50,220 bases of DNA from Eubacteriaceae bacterium (GTDB lineage Bacteria > Bacillota > Clostridia > Lachnospirales > Lachnospiraceae). Where the stretch lies: contig CAJSYQ010000027.1 of the NCBI GenBank assembly GCA_910574015.1, positions 675-50,894 on the forward strand, given 5' to 3'. The notes beneath the pieces were generated by a model that was not told the origin of the DNA, made no database searches, and saw nothing but the letters and a program-made list of their open reading frames with translations. Shown one piece after another: positions 36,353 through 45,088 of the stretch (position 1 is the stretch's first letter; every line of letters begins with the position of its first letter). The position numbers and the translations under genes were made by a program.

Positions 36353-37144
36353 ATGGAATTCATTACATATGAAGTAGAAGATAAGGTTGGTATCATTACC
36401 ATCAACCGTCCCAAAGCGCTCAATGCTCTGAACAGTGCCGTACTGGATGAACTGGATGCCGCACTGGATGCTGTTGACCAGAATGAGATCCGCTGTCTGA
36501 TCCTCACTGGCGCAGGTGACAAATCTTTTGTTGCCGGTGCTGATATCGGCGAGATGAGTACGCTGACAAAGGCAGAGGGAGAGGCATTTGGCAAGAAGGG
36601 AAATGATGTATTCCGCAAGCTGGAGACATTCCCGCTTCCCGTTATCGCAGCTGTGAACGGTTTTGCCCTCGGCGGCGGCTGTGAAATTTCCATGAGCTGT
36701 GATATCCGTATCTGTTCCGAGAATGCGGTATTCGGACAGCCGGAGGTTGGTCTCGGCATCACACCGGGATTTGGCGGAACACAGAGACTTGCCCGTCTGG
36801 TAAGCCCGGGCATGGCAAAACAGCTGATCTATACAGCAAGAAACATTAAGGCAGATGAGGCATACCGCATCGGTCTTGTGAATGCTGTTTACCCGTTGGA
36901 GGAACTGCTCCCGCAGGCAAAGAAGATGGCGGCAGGCATTGCCGCACAGGCTCCCATCGCTGTGCGCAACTGCAAGAAGGCTGTCAATGACGGACTTCAG
37001 GTGGATATGGACGAGGCGATCGTTATAGAGGAAAAACTTTTCGGCGACTGCTTTGAGACTGAGGACCAGAAAGCCGGCATGGGCAATTTCCTGGAGAAGG
37101 ACAAAGAAAAGAAACTGAAGGTAGTTCCCTTTAAGAACAAATAA
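36353..37144 (+). CDS. crt: 3-hydroxybutyryl-CoA dehydratase (crotonase)
   Basis: This 263-residue enoyl-CoA hydratase family enzyme removes water from 3-hydroxybutyryl-CoA to give crotonyl-CoA. It has GIITINRPKALNALN, the oxyanion-hole SFVAGADIGEM and NGFALGGGCEISMSCD, then EVGLGITPGFGGTQRL with the two catalytic glutamates of crotonases. I chose the ATG at 36353, with GGAGG 9 bases upstream; an earlier in-frame ATG at 36302 lies in the structured spacer. It is the second gene of the butyrate operon. Confidence 0.95.
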   Translation: MEFITYEVEDKVGIITINRPKALNALNSAVLDELDAALDAVDQNEIRCLILTGAGDKSFVAGADIGEMSTLTKAEGEAFGKKGNDVFRKLETFPLPVIAAVNGFALGGGCEISMSCDIRICSENAVFGQPEVGLGITPGFGGTQRLARLVSPGMAKQLIYTARNIKADEAYRIGLVNAVYPLEELLPQAKKMAAGIAAQAPIAVRNCKKAVNDGLQVDMDEAIVIEEKLFGDCFETEDQKAGMGNFLEKDKEKKLKVVPFKNK

Positions 37145-37174
37145 AATAAAAAACTAATATGGAGGTAGGATTTC

Positions 37175-38017
37175 ATGAAGGTTGGTGTTATTGGCGCTGG
37201 AACTATGGGTTCTGGTATTGCGCAGGCATTTGCGCAGACAGAGGGTTATGAAGTATGTTTGTGCGATATCAACGAAGAGTTCGCTGCAAATGGAAAGAAA
37301 AAGATTGCTAAGGGTTTCGAGAAGAGAATCGCTAAGGGCAAGATGGATCAGGCAGCTGCCGATGCGATACTGAACAAGATCACTACAGGTGTAAAGGATA
37401 TCTGTACAGACTGCGATCTTATCGTTGAAGCTGCTCTTGAGGTTATGGATGTTAAGAAACAGACATTCAAGGAGCTGGAAGAGATCGTAACGAAAGAAGA
37501 TTGTATCTTTGCTACCAATACTTCTTCTCTTTCTATTACAGAAATCGGACAGGGAATCTCCCATCCAGTGATCGGTATGCACTTCTTTAACCCGGCGCCG
37601 GTTATGAAGCTGGTGGAAGTGATCCGTGGAGAAAACACAACGGACGAGATTAATGACAGAGTGGTTGCCATCTCAAAAGAGATCGGAAAAACTCCAGTGG
37701 AAGTAAAAGAAGCTGCCGGTTTTGTTGTAAACAGGATTCTGATCCCGATGATCAATGAGGCAGTTGGCATCTATGCAGACGGTGTTGCTTCTGTAGAAGG
37801 CATCGATGCTGCCATGAAGCTGGGTGCAAATCATCCTATGGGACCCCTGGCTCTGGGCGATCTGGTTGGTCTGGATATCTGCCTTGCTATTATGGAAGTG
37901 CTTCAGGCAGAGACCGGTGATCCGAAATACCGTCCTCATCCGTTGCTGAGAAAGATGGTACGCGCCGGCAAGCTTGGTATGAAGACAGGCGTAGGATTCT
38001 ACGATTATTCAAAATAA
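37175..38017 (+). CDS. hbd: 3-hydroxybutyryl-CoA dehydrogenase
   Basis: This 280-residue NAD(P)-dependent enzyme reduces acetoacetyl-CoA to 3-hydroxybutyryl-CoA. The Rossmann motif [18 protein letters not shown] is at the N-terminus, the catalytic His is in [16 protein letters not shown], and [19 protein letters not shown] and [16 protein letters not shown] are typical of the family. GGAGG precedes the ATG. Length matches the clostridial Hbd. The gene follows crt after 30 bases. Confidence 0.96.
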   Translation: MKVGVIGAGTMGSGIAQAFAQTEGYEVCLCDINEEFAANGKKKIAKGFEKRIAKGKMDQAAADAILNKITTGVKDICTDCDLIVEAALEVMDVKKQTFKELEEIVTKEDCIFATNTSSLSITEIGQGISHPVIGMHFFNPAPVMKLVEVIRGENTTDEINDRVVAISKEIGKTPVEVKEAAGFVVNRILIPMINEAVGIYADGVASVEGIDAAMKLGANHPMGPLALGDLVGLDICLAIMEVLQAETGDPKYRPHPLLRKMVRAGKLGMKTGVGFYDYSK

Positions 38018-38077
38018 ATACGGAAGCAGTTTTGATATAGGAACCATTATTGTCCAAAGAAAGGAGTTCAATCGAAC

Positions 38078-39229
38078 ATGGATTTTAAATTTGACAAGCA
38101 GCACGAGATGGCTAGACAGCTGTTCCAGGATTTTGCCCAGAACGAAGTTAAGCCACTTGCGCAGGAAGTTGATGAAACAGAAAGTTTTCCAAGTGAGACT
38201 GTTGCCAAGATGCAGAAGCTCGGTTTCATGGGAATCGCCATTCCAAAAGAATATGGCGGACAGGGCTGCGATCCTCTTACATACACAATGTGCGTAGAAG
38301 AGCTGTCCAAGGTATGTGGTACTACAGGTGTTGTTGTATCCGCACATTCCTCTCTTGGCGCAGACCCAATCTATATGTACGGAACAGAAGAGCAGAAACA
38401 GAAATATCTGGTACCTCTTGCCAACGGCGAGAAGCTGGGTGCATTCGGCCTGACTGAGCCGGGCGCCGGCACAGATGCCCAGGGACAGCAGACAAAGGCT
38501 GTTCTGGATGGAGACGAGTGGGTGCTCAACGGTTCCAAATGCTTCATCACAAACGGTAAAGAAGCAGATATTTACATTATCATTGCTGTTACCGGTATCA
38601 TTGAAAAACGCGGCAGAAAGATCAAAGAGATTTCTGCATTTATCGTAGAGAAGGGCACTCCAGGCTTCTCCTTCGGAACGAAAGAGAAGAAGATGGGTAT
38701 CCGCGGATCCGCAACATACGAGCTGATCTTCGAGGACTGCCGTATTCCGAAAGACAATCTCCTGGGCCAGCAGGGCAAGGGCTTTGGAATTGCCATGCAT
38801 ACACTGGATGGCGGACGTATCGGTATTGCTGCTCAGGCACTTGGCCTTGCTGAGGGAGCTCTGGAAGCAACCATCGAATATGTAAAAGAGAGAAAGCAGT
38901 TCGGACGGTCTATCGCACAGTTCCAGAATACGCAGTTCCAGCTTGCCAATATGGCGACAAAGGTGGAGGCTGCCAAGCTTCTTGTATACAAAGCAGCGAA
39001 AGCAAAAGAGACTCAGAAGGTCTACAGCGTAGAAGCTGCCATGGCGAAATTATTTGCAGCAGAGGTTGCCATGGAAGTGACGACCAAGGCAGTTCAGTTA
39101 CACGGTGGTTATGGTTACATTAGAGAATATGACGTTGAGCGTATGATGCGTGATGCCAAGATCACAGAGATCTACGAAGGAACTTCAGAAGTTCAGCGCA
39201 TGGTTATCTCTGGTAGCTTATTGAAATAG
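38078..39229 (+). CDS. bcd: Butyryl-CoA dehydrogenase
   Basis: This 383-residue FAD acyl-CoA dehydrogenase reduces crotonyl-CoA to butyryl-CoA. It has AFGLTEPGAGTDAQGQQT, WVLNGSKCFITNGKEAD, GGRIGIAAQALGLAEGAL, ERKQFGRSIAQFQ and the catalytic Glu in AKITEIYEGTSEVQRMVI. In anaerobes this enzyme works with EtfAB, using NADH to reduce crotonyl-CoA and ferredoxin together (electron bifurcation). The two Etf genes follow directly, and the etfB ribosome site overlaps the bcd stop codon. Confidence 0.96.
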   Translation: MDFKFDKQHEMARQLFQDFAQNEVKPLAQEVDETESFPSETVAKMQKLGFMGIAIPKEYGGQGCDPLTYTMCVEELSKVCGTTGVVVSAHSSLGADPIYMYGTEEQKQKYLVPLANGEKLGAFGLTEPGAGTDAQGQQTKAVLDGDEWVLNGSKCFITNGKEADIYIIIAVTGIIEKRGRKIKEISAFIVEKGTPGFSFGTKEKKMGIRGSATYELIFEDCRIPKDNLLGQQGKGFGIAMHTLDGGRIGIAAQALGLAEGALEATIEYVKERKQFGRSIAQFQNTQFQLANMATKVEAAKLLVYKAAKAKETQKVYSVEAAMAKLFAAEVAMEVTTKAVQLHGGYGYIREYDVERMMRDAKITEIYEGTSEVQRMVISGSLLK

Positions 39230-39240
39230 GAGGTGCTCTC

Positions 39241-40023
39241 GTGAAAATTGTAGTTTGTATAAAACAGGTGCCGGATACTAAGGGCGGCGTAGTATTTAAC
39301 CCGGACGGTACATTGAATAGAGGTGCAATGCTTACCATCATGAATCCGGATGATAAGGCTGGTCTGGAAGCAGCACTGAGAATCAAAGATGAAACTGGTG
39401 CAGAGGTTACGGTACTTACCATGGGACTTCCGAAAGCGGAAGAGGTTCTGCGTGAGGCGATGGCTATGGGCGCTGACAATGGTATCCTGGTTACTGACCG
39501 TGTTCTGGGCGGAGCTGACACATGGGCTACTTCTACTACCATTGCCGGTGCACTGAGAAATATCGATTATGATCTGATCATTACCGGACGTCAGGCAATT
39601 GACGGCGATACCGCACAGGTTGGTCCGCAGATCGCTGAGCATCTGGATCTTCCGGTGATTTCTTATGCACAGAATATCAAGATTGAAGGAAATAGTGTGA
39701 TCGTTGAGCGTCAGTATGAGGACAGATATCATGTGATCAAGGCTCAGATGCCTTGTCTTGTAACTGCTCTTTCTGAACTGAATGAGCCGCGTTATATGAC
39801 TCCGGGCGGAATCAATGAAGCGTTTGAAAAGGAAGTTACCGTATGGGGCAGGGCAGATCTCAAAGATGTAGACGATGCCAACCTTGGTCTGAAGGGATCC
39901 CCAACTAAGATTGCCAAGGCTTCTGATAAGGTTCGCAAGGGTGCTGGCGAAGTGGTAACTCTGGATCCGGCTGAAGCTGCAGCCTATATCGTTGACAAAT
40001 TCAAAGAGAAACATGTGATCTAA
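39241..40023 (+). CDS. etfB: Electron transfer flavoprotein, beta subunit
   Basis: This 260-residue protein has the EtfB signatures MKIVVCIKQVPDTKG, EVTVLTMGLPKAEEVLREAM, and the conserved LIITGRQAIDGDTAQVGPQ. It forms the nucleotide-flavin part of the Bcd-Etf complex that bifurcates electrons from NADH. The start is a GTG at 39241 with AGGAGGTG upstream. It lies between bcd and etfA, as in other clostridial butyrate operons. Confidence 0.96.
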   Translation: MKIVVCIKQVPDTKGGVVFNPDGTLNRGAMLTIMNPDDKAGLEAALRIKDETGAEVTVLTMGLPKAEEVLREAMAMGADNGILVTDRVLGGADTWATSTTIAGALRNIDYDLIITGRQAIDGDTAQVGPQIAEHLDLPVISYAQNIKIEGNSVIVERQYEDRYHVIKAQMPCLVTALSELNEPRYMTPGGINEAFEKEVTVWGRADLKDVDDANLGLKGSPTKIAKASDKVRKGAGEVVTLDPAEAAAYIVDKFKEKHVI

Positions 40024-40070
40024 TTGGGTGTGAACATTCCACACGCAGGATTTCAGATTAGGAGGTTAAA

Positions 40071-41108
40071 ATGAGTTTAGAAGAATATAAAGGTGTATAT
40101 GTCTTTGCTCAGCAGGTTGACGGTGAGGTTAGCGGCATCGCATACGAACTGCTTGGCAAGGCAAAAGATCTTGCAAAGGATCTGGATACAGATGTAACTG
40201 CTGTACTGCTTGGCTCTGGAGTTATGGGACTGGCAGATGGTCTCGCTGAATACGGCGCGGATAAAGTAATCGTCGTAGATGACAAAGAACTGGAAGTATA
40301 CAGAACAGAGCCGTACGCACACGCCCTGTCTTCCGTGATCAATGAGTACAAACCGGAGATCATGCTGGTAGGTGCAACTGCCATCGGACGTGACCTTGGT
40401 CCCCGTGTATCTGCACGTGTGGCAACAGGTCTGACTGCTGACTGTACAGTACTGGAGATTGGCGATTTCACAGATATGGCAACGAAGGAAGTTCTGCCGA
40501 AGCAGCTGCTGATGACACGTCCTGCTTTTGGCGGCAATACCATTGCTACCATTGCATGCCCGTATAACCGTCCTCAGATGGCTACAGTACGTCCAGGTGT
40601 TATGCAGAAGATTGCACCGATCACAGGCGCAAAGGCAAACGTGATCGAATACAATCCGGGATTCACACCGGATAACAAGTATGTCGAGATCCTCGAGGTT
40701 GTAAAATCCGTAGCGGACACCGTTGATATCCAGGATGCTAAGATTCTTGTATCCGGCGGACGTGGTGTGGGAAGCGAAGAGAACTTCAAGCTTCTCCAGG
40801 ATCTGGCTGATGTAATGGGTGGAACCGTAAGCTGTTCCCGTGCTGTTGTTGAGAATGGCTGGATGCCGCAGGAACGTCAGGTAGGACAGACTGGTAAGAC
40901 TGTCCGCCCAAGTGTATATTTTGCCATCGGTATCTCCGGTGCGATCCAGCATGTAGCTGGTATGGAAGAGGCTGATATTATCGTTGCCATCAACAAGGAT
41001 GAAACTGCTCCGATCTTCGATGTAGCAGATTATGGTCTTGTTGGCGATCTGAATAAGATTGTTCCGCAGCTGACTGAGATGCTGAAGGCTGAAATGGCAG
41101 GAAAATAA
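40071..41108 (+). CDS. etfA: Electron transfer flavoprotein, alpha subunit
   Basis: This 345-residue protein has an N-terminal Etf domain ([19 protein letters not shown] near residue 103) and the FAD-binding C-terminal domain with [36 protein letters not shown] and [20 protein letters not shown]. It carries the electron-shuttling FAD of the complex with Bcd. AGGAGG precedes the ATG. A strong terminator after it ends the operon. Confidence 0.96.
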   Translation: MSLEEYKGVYVFAQQVDGEVSGIAYELLGKAKDLAKDLDTDVTAVLLGSGVMGLADGLAEYGADKVIVVDDKELEVYRTEPYAHALSSVINEYKPEIMLVGATAIGRDLGPRVSARVATGLTADCTVLEIGDFTDMATKEVLPKQLLMTRPAFGGNTIATIACPYNRPQMATVRPGVMQKIAPITGAKANVIEYNPGFTPDNKYVEILEVVKSVADTVDIQDAKILVSGGRGVGSEENFKLLQDLADVMGGTVSCSRAVVENGWMPQERQVGQTGKTVRPSVYFAIGISGAIQHVAGMEEADIIVAINKDETAPIFDVADYGLVGDLNKIVPQLTEMLKAEMAGK

Positions 41109-41129
41109 TCGGACAATAGTAAAAAAAGG

Positions 41130-41164
41130 AATGAGCTCTGCTGATACGGCAGGGCTCATTTTAA
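41130..41164 (+). terminator. Rho-independent terminator after etfA
   Basis: A 12-bp stem with one G-U pair (AATGAGCTCTGC at 41130-41141 with GCAGGGCTCATT at 41149-41160) ends the butyrate operon. The T-tail is short. Confidence 0.85.
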
Positions 41165-41293
41165 TAGAGAGAGGTGGCAGATCAGTGAACCGCCTTCCTG
41201 GATCCATTATTAAAATGATTTTGCCATATTACCGATATATATAAAGAAAACAAGACAAGGATGTACCGTAGTTTACCAGGAGGGGGAAATGAT

Positions 41294-41890
41294 ATGAAAA
41301 TAGGAGAAGCAAGAAAATTATATTCCGGAAAGATCCATGAATACCAACAGCAGAAAAGAAATTTGCATAAACAGAAACAGGAATTGGATGAGAAGATCAA
41401 ACTGACGGAAAACGGCAAAGAGATTTATGCGGATGAGGCAGTTTCCCTGGAACTCTCTTATGAGGCCGTTTCCAAAAAGTATGATGAATACCGCAATTAT
41501 ATGGAGCAGCTTATGGAGACCCATACTGCCTACGCCAATCTCGAGTCTACAAAGCAGCAGACGGAGGCGATGGAGGAGGCGGCTCAGGATCTGGCGAAGA
41601 TTCTGGAGGTGGCGCGGCGGATCGCCAAGGGAGCGAAGGTGCCGGGCAAGGATGAACAAAAACTGATGGAATATAGTATGGAGATGTATCAGGCTGCCAA
41701 AAGCATGGCAATGATGAATGAACAGAAGGAAAAATATAAGTCCATGTGGAAGGATGATGAGGCACCGAAGGAGAATCCGGATCCAAGAGAGGTGGCGGAT
41801 GACCATGAGGCACCATTAGGTGCGCCGGAGACTGTCAGCGTGGCAGATACGATGGCTGGTGCAGCAGGTGGAATGCAGGCAGAGGAATAA
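41294..41890 (+). CDS. Coiled-coil protein of unknown function
   Basis: I do not recognise this 198-residue protein. It is hydrophilic and strongly helical over about residues 1-155, with heptad-like stretches (KQKQELDEKIKLTENGKE, LESTKQQTEAMEEAAQDLAK). An acidic, proline-containing tail follows. It has no signal peptide or membrane helix, so it is cytosolic. The ATG at 41294 has AGGAGGGGG about 9 bases upstream; an earlier in-frame ATG at 41261 lies before that site. It begins the accessory block and may share a transcript with the glycosyltransferase 34 bases downstream. A role in surface assembly or flagella-like export is conceivable but not shown. Confidence 0.75.
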   Translation: MKIGEARKLYSGKIHEYQQQKRNLHKQKQELDEKIKLTENGKEIYADEAVSLELSYEAVSKKYDEYRNYMEQLMETHTAYANLESTKQQTEAMEEAAQDLAKILEVARRIAKGAKVPGKDEQKLMEYSMEMYQAAKSMAMMNEQKEKYKSMWKDDEAPKENPDPREVADDHEAPLGAPETVSVADTMAGAAGGMQAEE

Positions 41891-41924
41891 CAGTTTTTAT
41901 AGACAGGGAATGAAGGAGAGAAAG

Positions 41925-43211
41925 ATGAATCCAATTGGAATCGTGATCTGTAATTATAACAAGCGGGATTTTGTTGTGGATTGTATCCGCAGCGTACAGG
42001 AGAGTAAGGTACAGAATTTTGATATTTATATGGTTGACAATGCCTCTGGGGACGACAGTGTGGAGGCGGTGAAAAATGAATTTGGTGACTCCGTTACCAT
42101 ACTGCAGAATAATGAGAATCTGGGAGGCTCCGGTGGTTTTAACACGGGGCTTCGAGTTGTGAAGGAGAAGGGGTATCAATATTTTGTCTGTCTGGATAAT
42201 GACGTGCAGGTGGATGAGAATGCGATCCATGCCCTGTATGAGTATATGGAGGCAAATCCAGATGTTGGCATGGCAGGATCGAGGGTGTATCATATGCAGA
42301 TGCCTGACTATATCCAGCAGTGCGGCCTGAAGATTGATTTTGACCGATGTACGGCCCAGACTCTGTATGCGGACAGACTGGAGGACGGCACACTGCCGGA
42401 GGTGATTGAGTGTGATACGGTGGCCACCTGCTCTGTTATGATCCGCGGTTCCCTGATCCGGGATACCGATGTGGGCATTATGCCGGAAGACAACTTTATT
42501 TACTGGGACGATATGGAATGGGGTCACCGGATGCATCTGGCAGGATACCGGATCGTCACACTGGCAGCATCGCGGGTACTGCATCAGATGGGTGCCAATG
42601 TAAAGCCAGTCAATACATTTATCAATTATTATATGTGGCGTAACCGGACCAATTTCTTTATGCGCTATACGCCTGAGGAAAAGCTGGACGAGATGAGTGT
42701 CCAGCTCCTGTCTGCTTTCTTTGATGCCATGTATGAGAGTTTATTTAGAGAGGAACACAATATCCGTCAGTCTCTGGCGTATGCGCTGTTTGACGCCATG
42801 AGCGGCGTAAGGGGAAAAGCAGCAGACTTCAAAATACTGGATAACGATGCCAACGATGATAAACTGACAGATTTTGTGAAAGCAAAGAAAAGCTATTTTA
42901 TTATTAAAGATGGACAAGAGGAGGATGCGCTGTATCTTCGAAACTTTCTTGTAAGTGTAAATCCAGATATAATGGAAGTGCCTGAAACAGAAGCAGAAGT
43001 AGTTTTTCACCTCTGTCCCTATATTTTCAAGGTGAGGGATCTGTCCAGAAAGGAAATATATATTGATCCAGACAGAAGCTGCATTATCACAGAGGATGAT
43101 GCGGAGACTGTCAGAAATTATGAATATAGTAAGATGCTGTTTCTCTATATGAATCAGGGAGTATTTCTGGCAGCGGCCAAGAGGATAAGGGAGGAGATGT
43201 CAGGTGAATAA
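41925..43211 (+). CDS. GT2 family glycosyltransferase
   Basis: This 428-residue soluble protein has a GT-A fold resembling rhamnosyl- and galactofuranosyl-transferases of family 2. Visible blocks are GIVICNYNKRDFVVDCI, VDNASGDDSVEAV, NENLGGSGGFNTGL, the metal-binding LDNDVQVDENAI and EDNFIYWDDMEWGHRMHLAGYRI with the catalytic acids. The last roughly 150 residues are not a domain I recognise. It would add a sugar to a cell-envelope glycan or protein. AAGGAGAG precedes the ATG at 41925. The next gene, a secreted glycanase, starts inside its last codons. Confidence 0.85.
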   Translation: MNPIGIVICNYNKRDFVVDCIRSVQESKVQNFDIYMVDNASGDDSVEAVKNEFGDSVTILQNNENLGGSGGFNTGLRVVKEKGYQYFVCLDNDVQVDENAIHALYEYMEANPDVGMAGSRVYHMQMPDYIQQCGLKIDFDRCTAQTLYADRLEDGTLPEVIECDTVATCSVMIRGSLIRDTDVGIMPEDNFIYWDDMEWGHRMHLAGYRIVTLAASRVLHQMGANVKPVNTFINYYMWRNRTNFFMRYTPEEKLDEMSVQLLSAFFDAMYESLFREEHNIRQSLAYALFDAMSGVRGKAADFKILDNDANDDKLTDFVKAKKSYFIIKDGQEEDALYLRNFLVSVNPDIMEVPETEAEVVFHLCPYIFKVRDLSRKEIYIDPDRSCIITEDDAETVRNYEYSKMLFLYMNQGVFLAAAKRIREEMSGE

Positions 43212-44190
43212 CAGGAAACAACGATTTTCTTTTTGTATCATTCTTTTTATGATGGCGATATTGGGAATAGGTTTTGCTGCAAATACGGCCAGGGCTGCAG
43301 CGTCAGTGGAAAAATGGGGACGGCTGTCAGTCAAGGGAGCGAATATTGTTAATCAGAAGGGAAAGAAGATTCAGTTAAAGGGGGTCAGCACGCATGGAAT
43401 TGCCTGGTTCCCGCAATATGTGAATCAATCCTGCTTTAAGAGCTTTAAAAAGATGGGTGTGAATACGATCCGGATTGCTTTTTACAGCGATCCGGCATCT
43501 GGATATACGACAGAATTGTATGGCAAAATTGAAGAGGGGGTGAAACATGCTACGGACCTTGGGATGTATGTAATCCTTGACTGGCATATTCTCAATGACG
43601 GAAATCCCAAGATACATCAAAAGGAAGCATTGAAATTCTTCACCCGTTTTGCAAAAAAATATAGAAAGCAGAAAAACATTCTGTATGAGATCTGTAATGA
43701 GCCAAATGGGGATGTGACCTGGGAGAGGGATATCCGGCCCTATGCGAATAAAGTAATTAATAGAATTCGTAAATATGACAAAAAAAATATTATCATTGTG
43801 GGTACGCCTACCTGGTCACAGGATGTGGATGTGGTGGCGGAAAAACCCCTGAAGCAAAAAAATATTGCATATTCTCTCCATTTTTATGCGGCGACGCATC
43901 AGGACTGGAACCAGGATAAATTCAGACAGGCATATAGAAGGGGACTTCCCATGCTTGTGACGGAATTTAATATCTGTGATGCTTCTGGCAACGGGCGCAT
44001 GGACAAGGGCAGTGCCGATAAATGGATGAAGCTGCTGAGAAAGTATAAGATCGGTCATGTGGCTTGGAACATTTCCAATAAAAATGAGACATCGGCCCTG
44101 ATTAAACCAAATTGTAAGAAAACGGGAGGATTTTCAAAAGGGAATTTATCTCCGTCAGGAAAATGGATTGCGAAATGGTGGAAAAAATAG
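43204..44190 (+). CDS. Secreted glycoside hydrolase family 5 (endoglucanase-like)
   Basis: This 328-residue protein starts with a signal peptide (FCIILFMMAILGIGF, cleaved near ARAAA at about residue 32). A (beta/alpha)8 GH5 domain follows. The acid/base Glu166 is in YEICNEPNGD and the nucleophile Glu254 in LVTEFNICDASGNG; ILDWHILNDGNP is also typical. It resembles subfamily 2 cellulases, but the substrate cannot be read from sequence. There is no carbohydrate-binding module, anchor or dockerin. The GTG start at 43204 overlaps the glycosyltransferase stop by 8 bases, with GGGAGGAG upstream, so the two are translationally coupled. Confidence 0.9.
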   Translation: MNNRKQRFSFCIILFMMAILGIGFAANTARAAASVEKWGRLSVKGANIVNQKGKKIQLKGVSTHGIAWFPQYVNQSCFKSFKKMGVNTIRIAFYSDPASGYTTELYGKIEEGVKHATDLGMYVILDWHILNDGNPKIHQKEALKFFTRFAKKYRKQKNILYEICNEPNGDVTWERDIRPYANKVINRIRKYDKKNIIIVGTPTWSQDVDVVAEKPLKQKNIAYSLHFYAATHQDWNQDKFRQAYRRGLPMLVTEFNICDASGNGRMDKGSADKWMKLLRKYKIGHVAWNISNKNETSALIKPNCKKTGGFSKGNLSPSGKWIAKWWKK

Positions 44191-44217
44191 ATGTATTGAA
44201 TAATGTGGGAGACCAAT

Positions 44218-45021
44218 ATGAGAAAAATAATAGTAGTTATATGTATGATGATCAGTCTCACCTCCTGCGGAGCAAATACAAGTGAAGATTCAGGAAAAAC
44301 AGTTCTTTCAGGACATTCTGCAACAGGTACATCGCTCCGTTCCGTGCCCTCTGGCACCGGGGAGGATGCTGTGAAAAAGGAAGAGATAACATACAAGTTT
44401 AATGATTATGAGCCGATCCGGTATGAAGATGTTGCCTGGACTGCTATGAGTGAGAAGATGTCAAAGGGAGAATTTGAGGAATTCTGTGAATATTTACCTG
44501 CTTTGACGGGAGAATCTGTCGTTCACTGGCAGGGGGATGAGGACGGTGACGCATATACGGAAGAAGGATTCCAGGGCAGCGATAAGACAATCCGCCAGAT
44601 CTTTCATATGCTGCAGGGGAAAATCATGTCAGTTTCCTTCTGCGATATGACGAGGGATGGTGTGAAAGAGCTTATTATTGCGGGATCCGGTGTATCCTAT
44701 CCTTATATGATTATTCATAAGAAGGAAAGTGAATTTTATGGAGACACCTATGTTCGCAGGCAGTTTCAGTCGCCGCAGAAAAGCGGCTATTTCTGGTGGG
44801 GAAAAGAAAGCGGTCACTGGTATCGTCTCACCTTCCAGGATGAAAGATTTGAAATGACTGCTATAGCAGGGATAACAGAAGAGACAAAAGAAAATGGAAA
44901 AGATCGGGAAAAAACTTATTATATCCATAACAAAAAGGCAGATGCGAAATCTTATAAAAGGTGGGAAGAGGAAAATCTTACAGGGGGAATTAAGGAATAT
45001 GAACTGGCGTCGTTGAGTTAG
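44218..45021 (+). CDS. Putative lipoprotein of unknown function
   Basis: This protein of about 267 residues opens MRKIIVVICMMISLTSCGAN, a lipoprotein signal peptide with lipobox LTSC, so it should be lipidated by Lgt and anchored outside the membrane. After a Ser/Thr-rich linker it has a globular domain with a CDMTRDGVKELIIAGSG motif, like the calcium-binding turns of FG-GAP/VCBS repeats. I do not recognise the rest. The ATG at 44218 has GGGAG about 6 bases upstream. It follows the GH5 gene by 27 bases and probably belongs to the same transcript. Confidence 0.78.
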   Translation: MRKIIVVICMMISLTSCGANTSEDSGKTVLSGHSATGTSLRSVPSGTGEDAVKKEEITYKFNDYEPIRYEDVAWTAMSEKMSKGEFEEFCEYLPALTGESVVHWQGDEDGDAYTEEGFQGSDKTIRQIFHMLQGKIMSVSFCDMTRDGVKELIIAGSGVSYPYMIIHKKESEFYGDTYVRRQFQSPQKSGYFWWGKESGHWYRLTFQDERFEMTAIAGITEETKENGKDREKTYYIHNKKADAKSYKRWEEENLTGGIKEYELASLS

Positions 45022-45088
45022 CGCAACATGATAATGAAAAGGGAGGGGGAGAGATCAACGGCCCCAATTTGGAAAGAGGGTATATGAT

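Noticed and set aside
40077-41207. 376-codon reverse frame opposite etfA
   Set aside because: Antisense to a conserved gene and Cys/His-rich nonsense sequence; it also crosses the etfA terminator.
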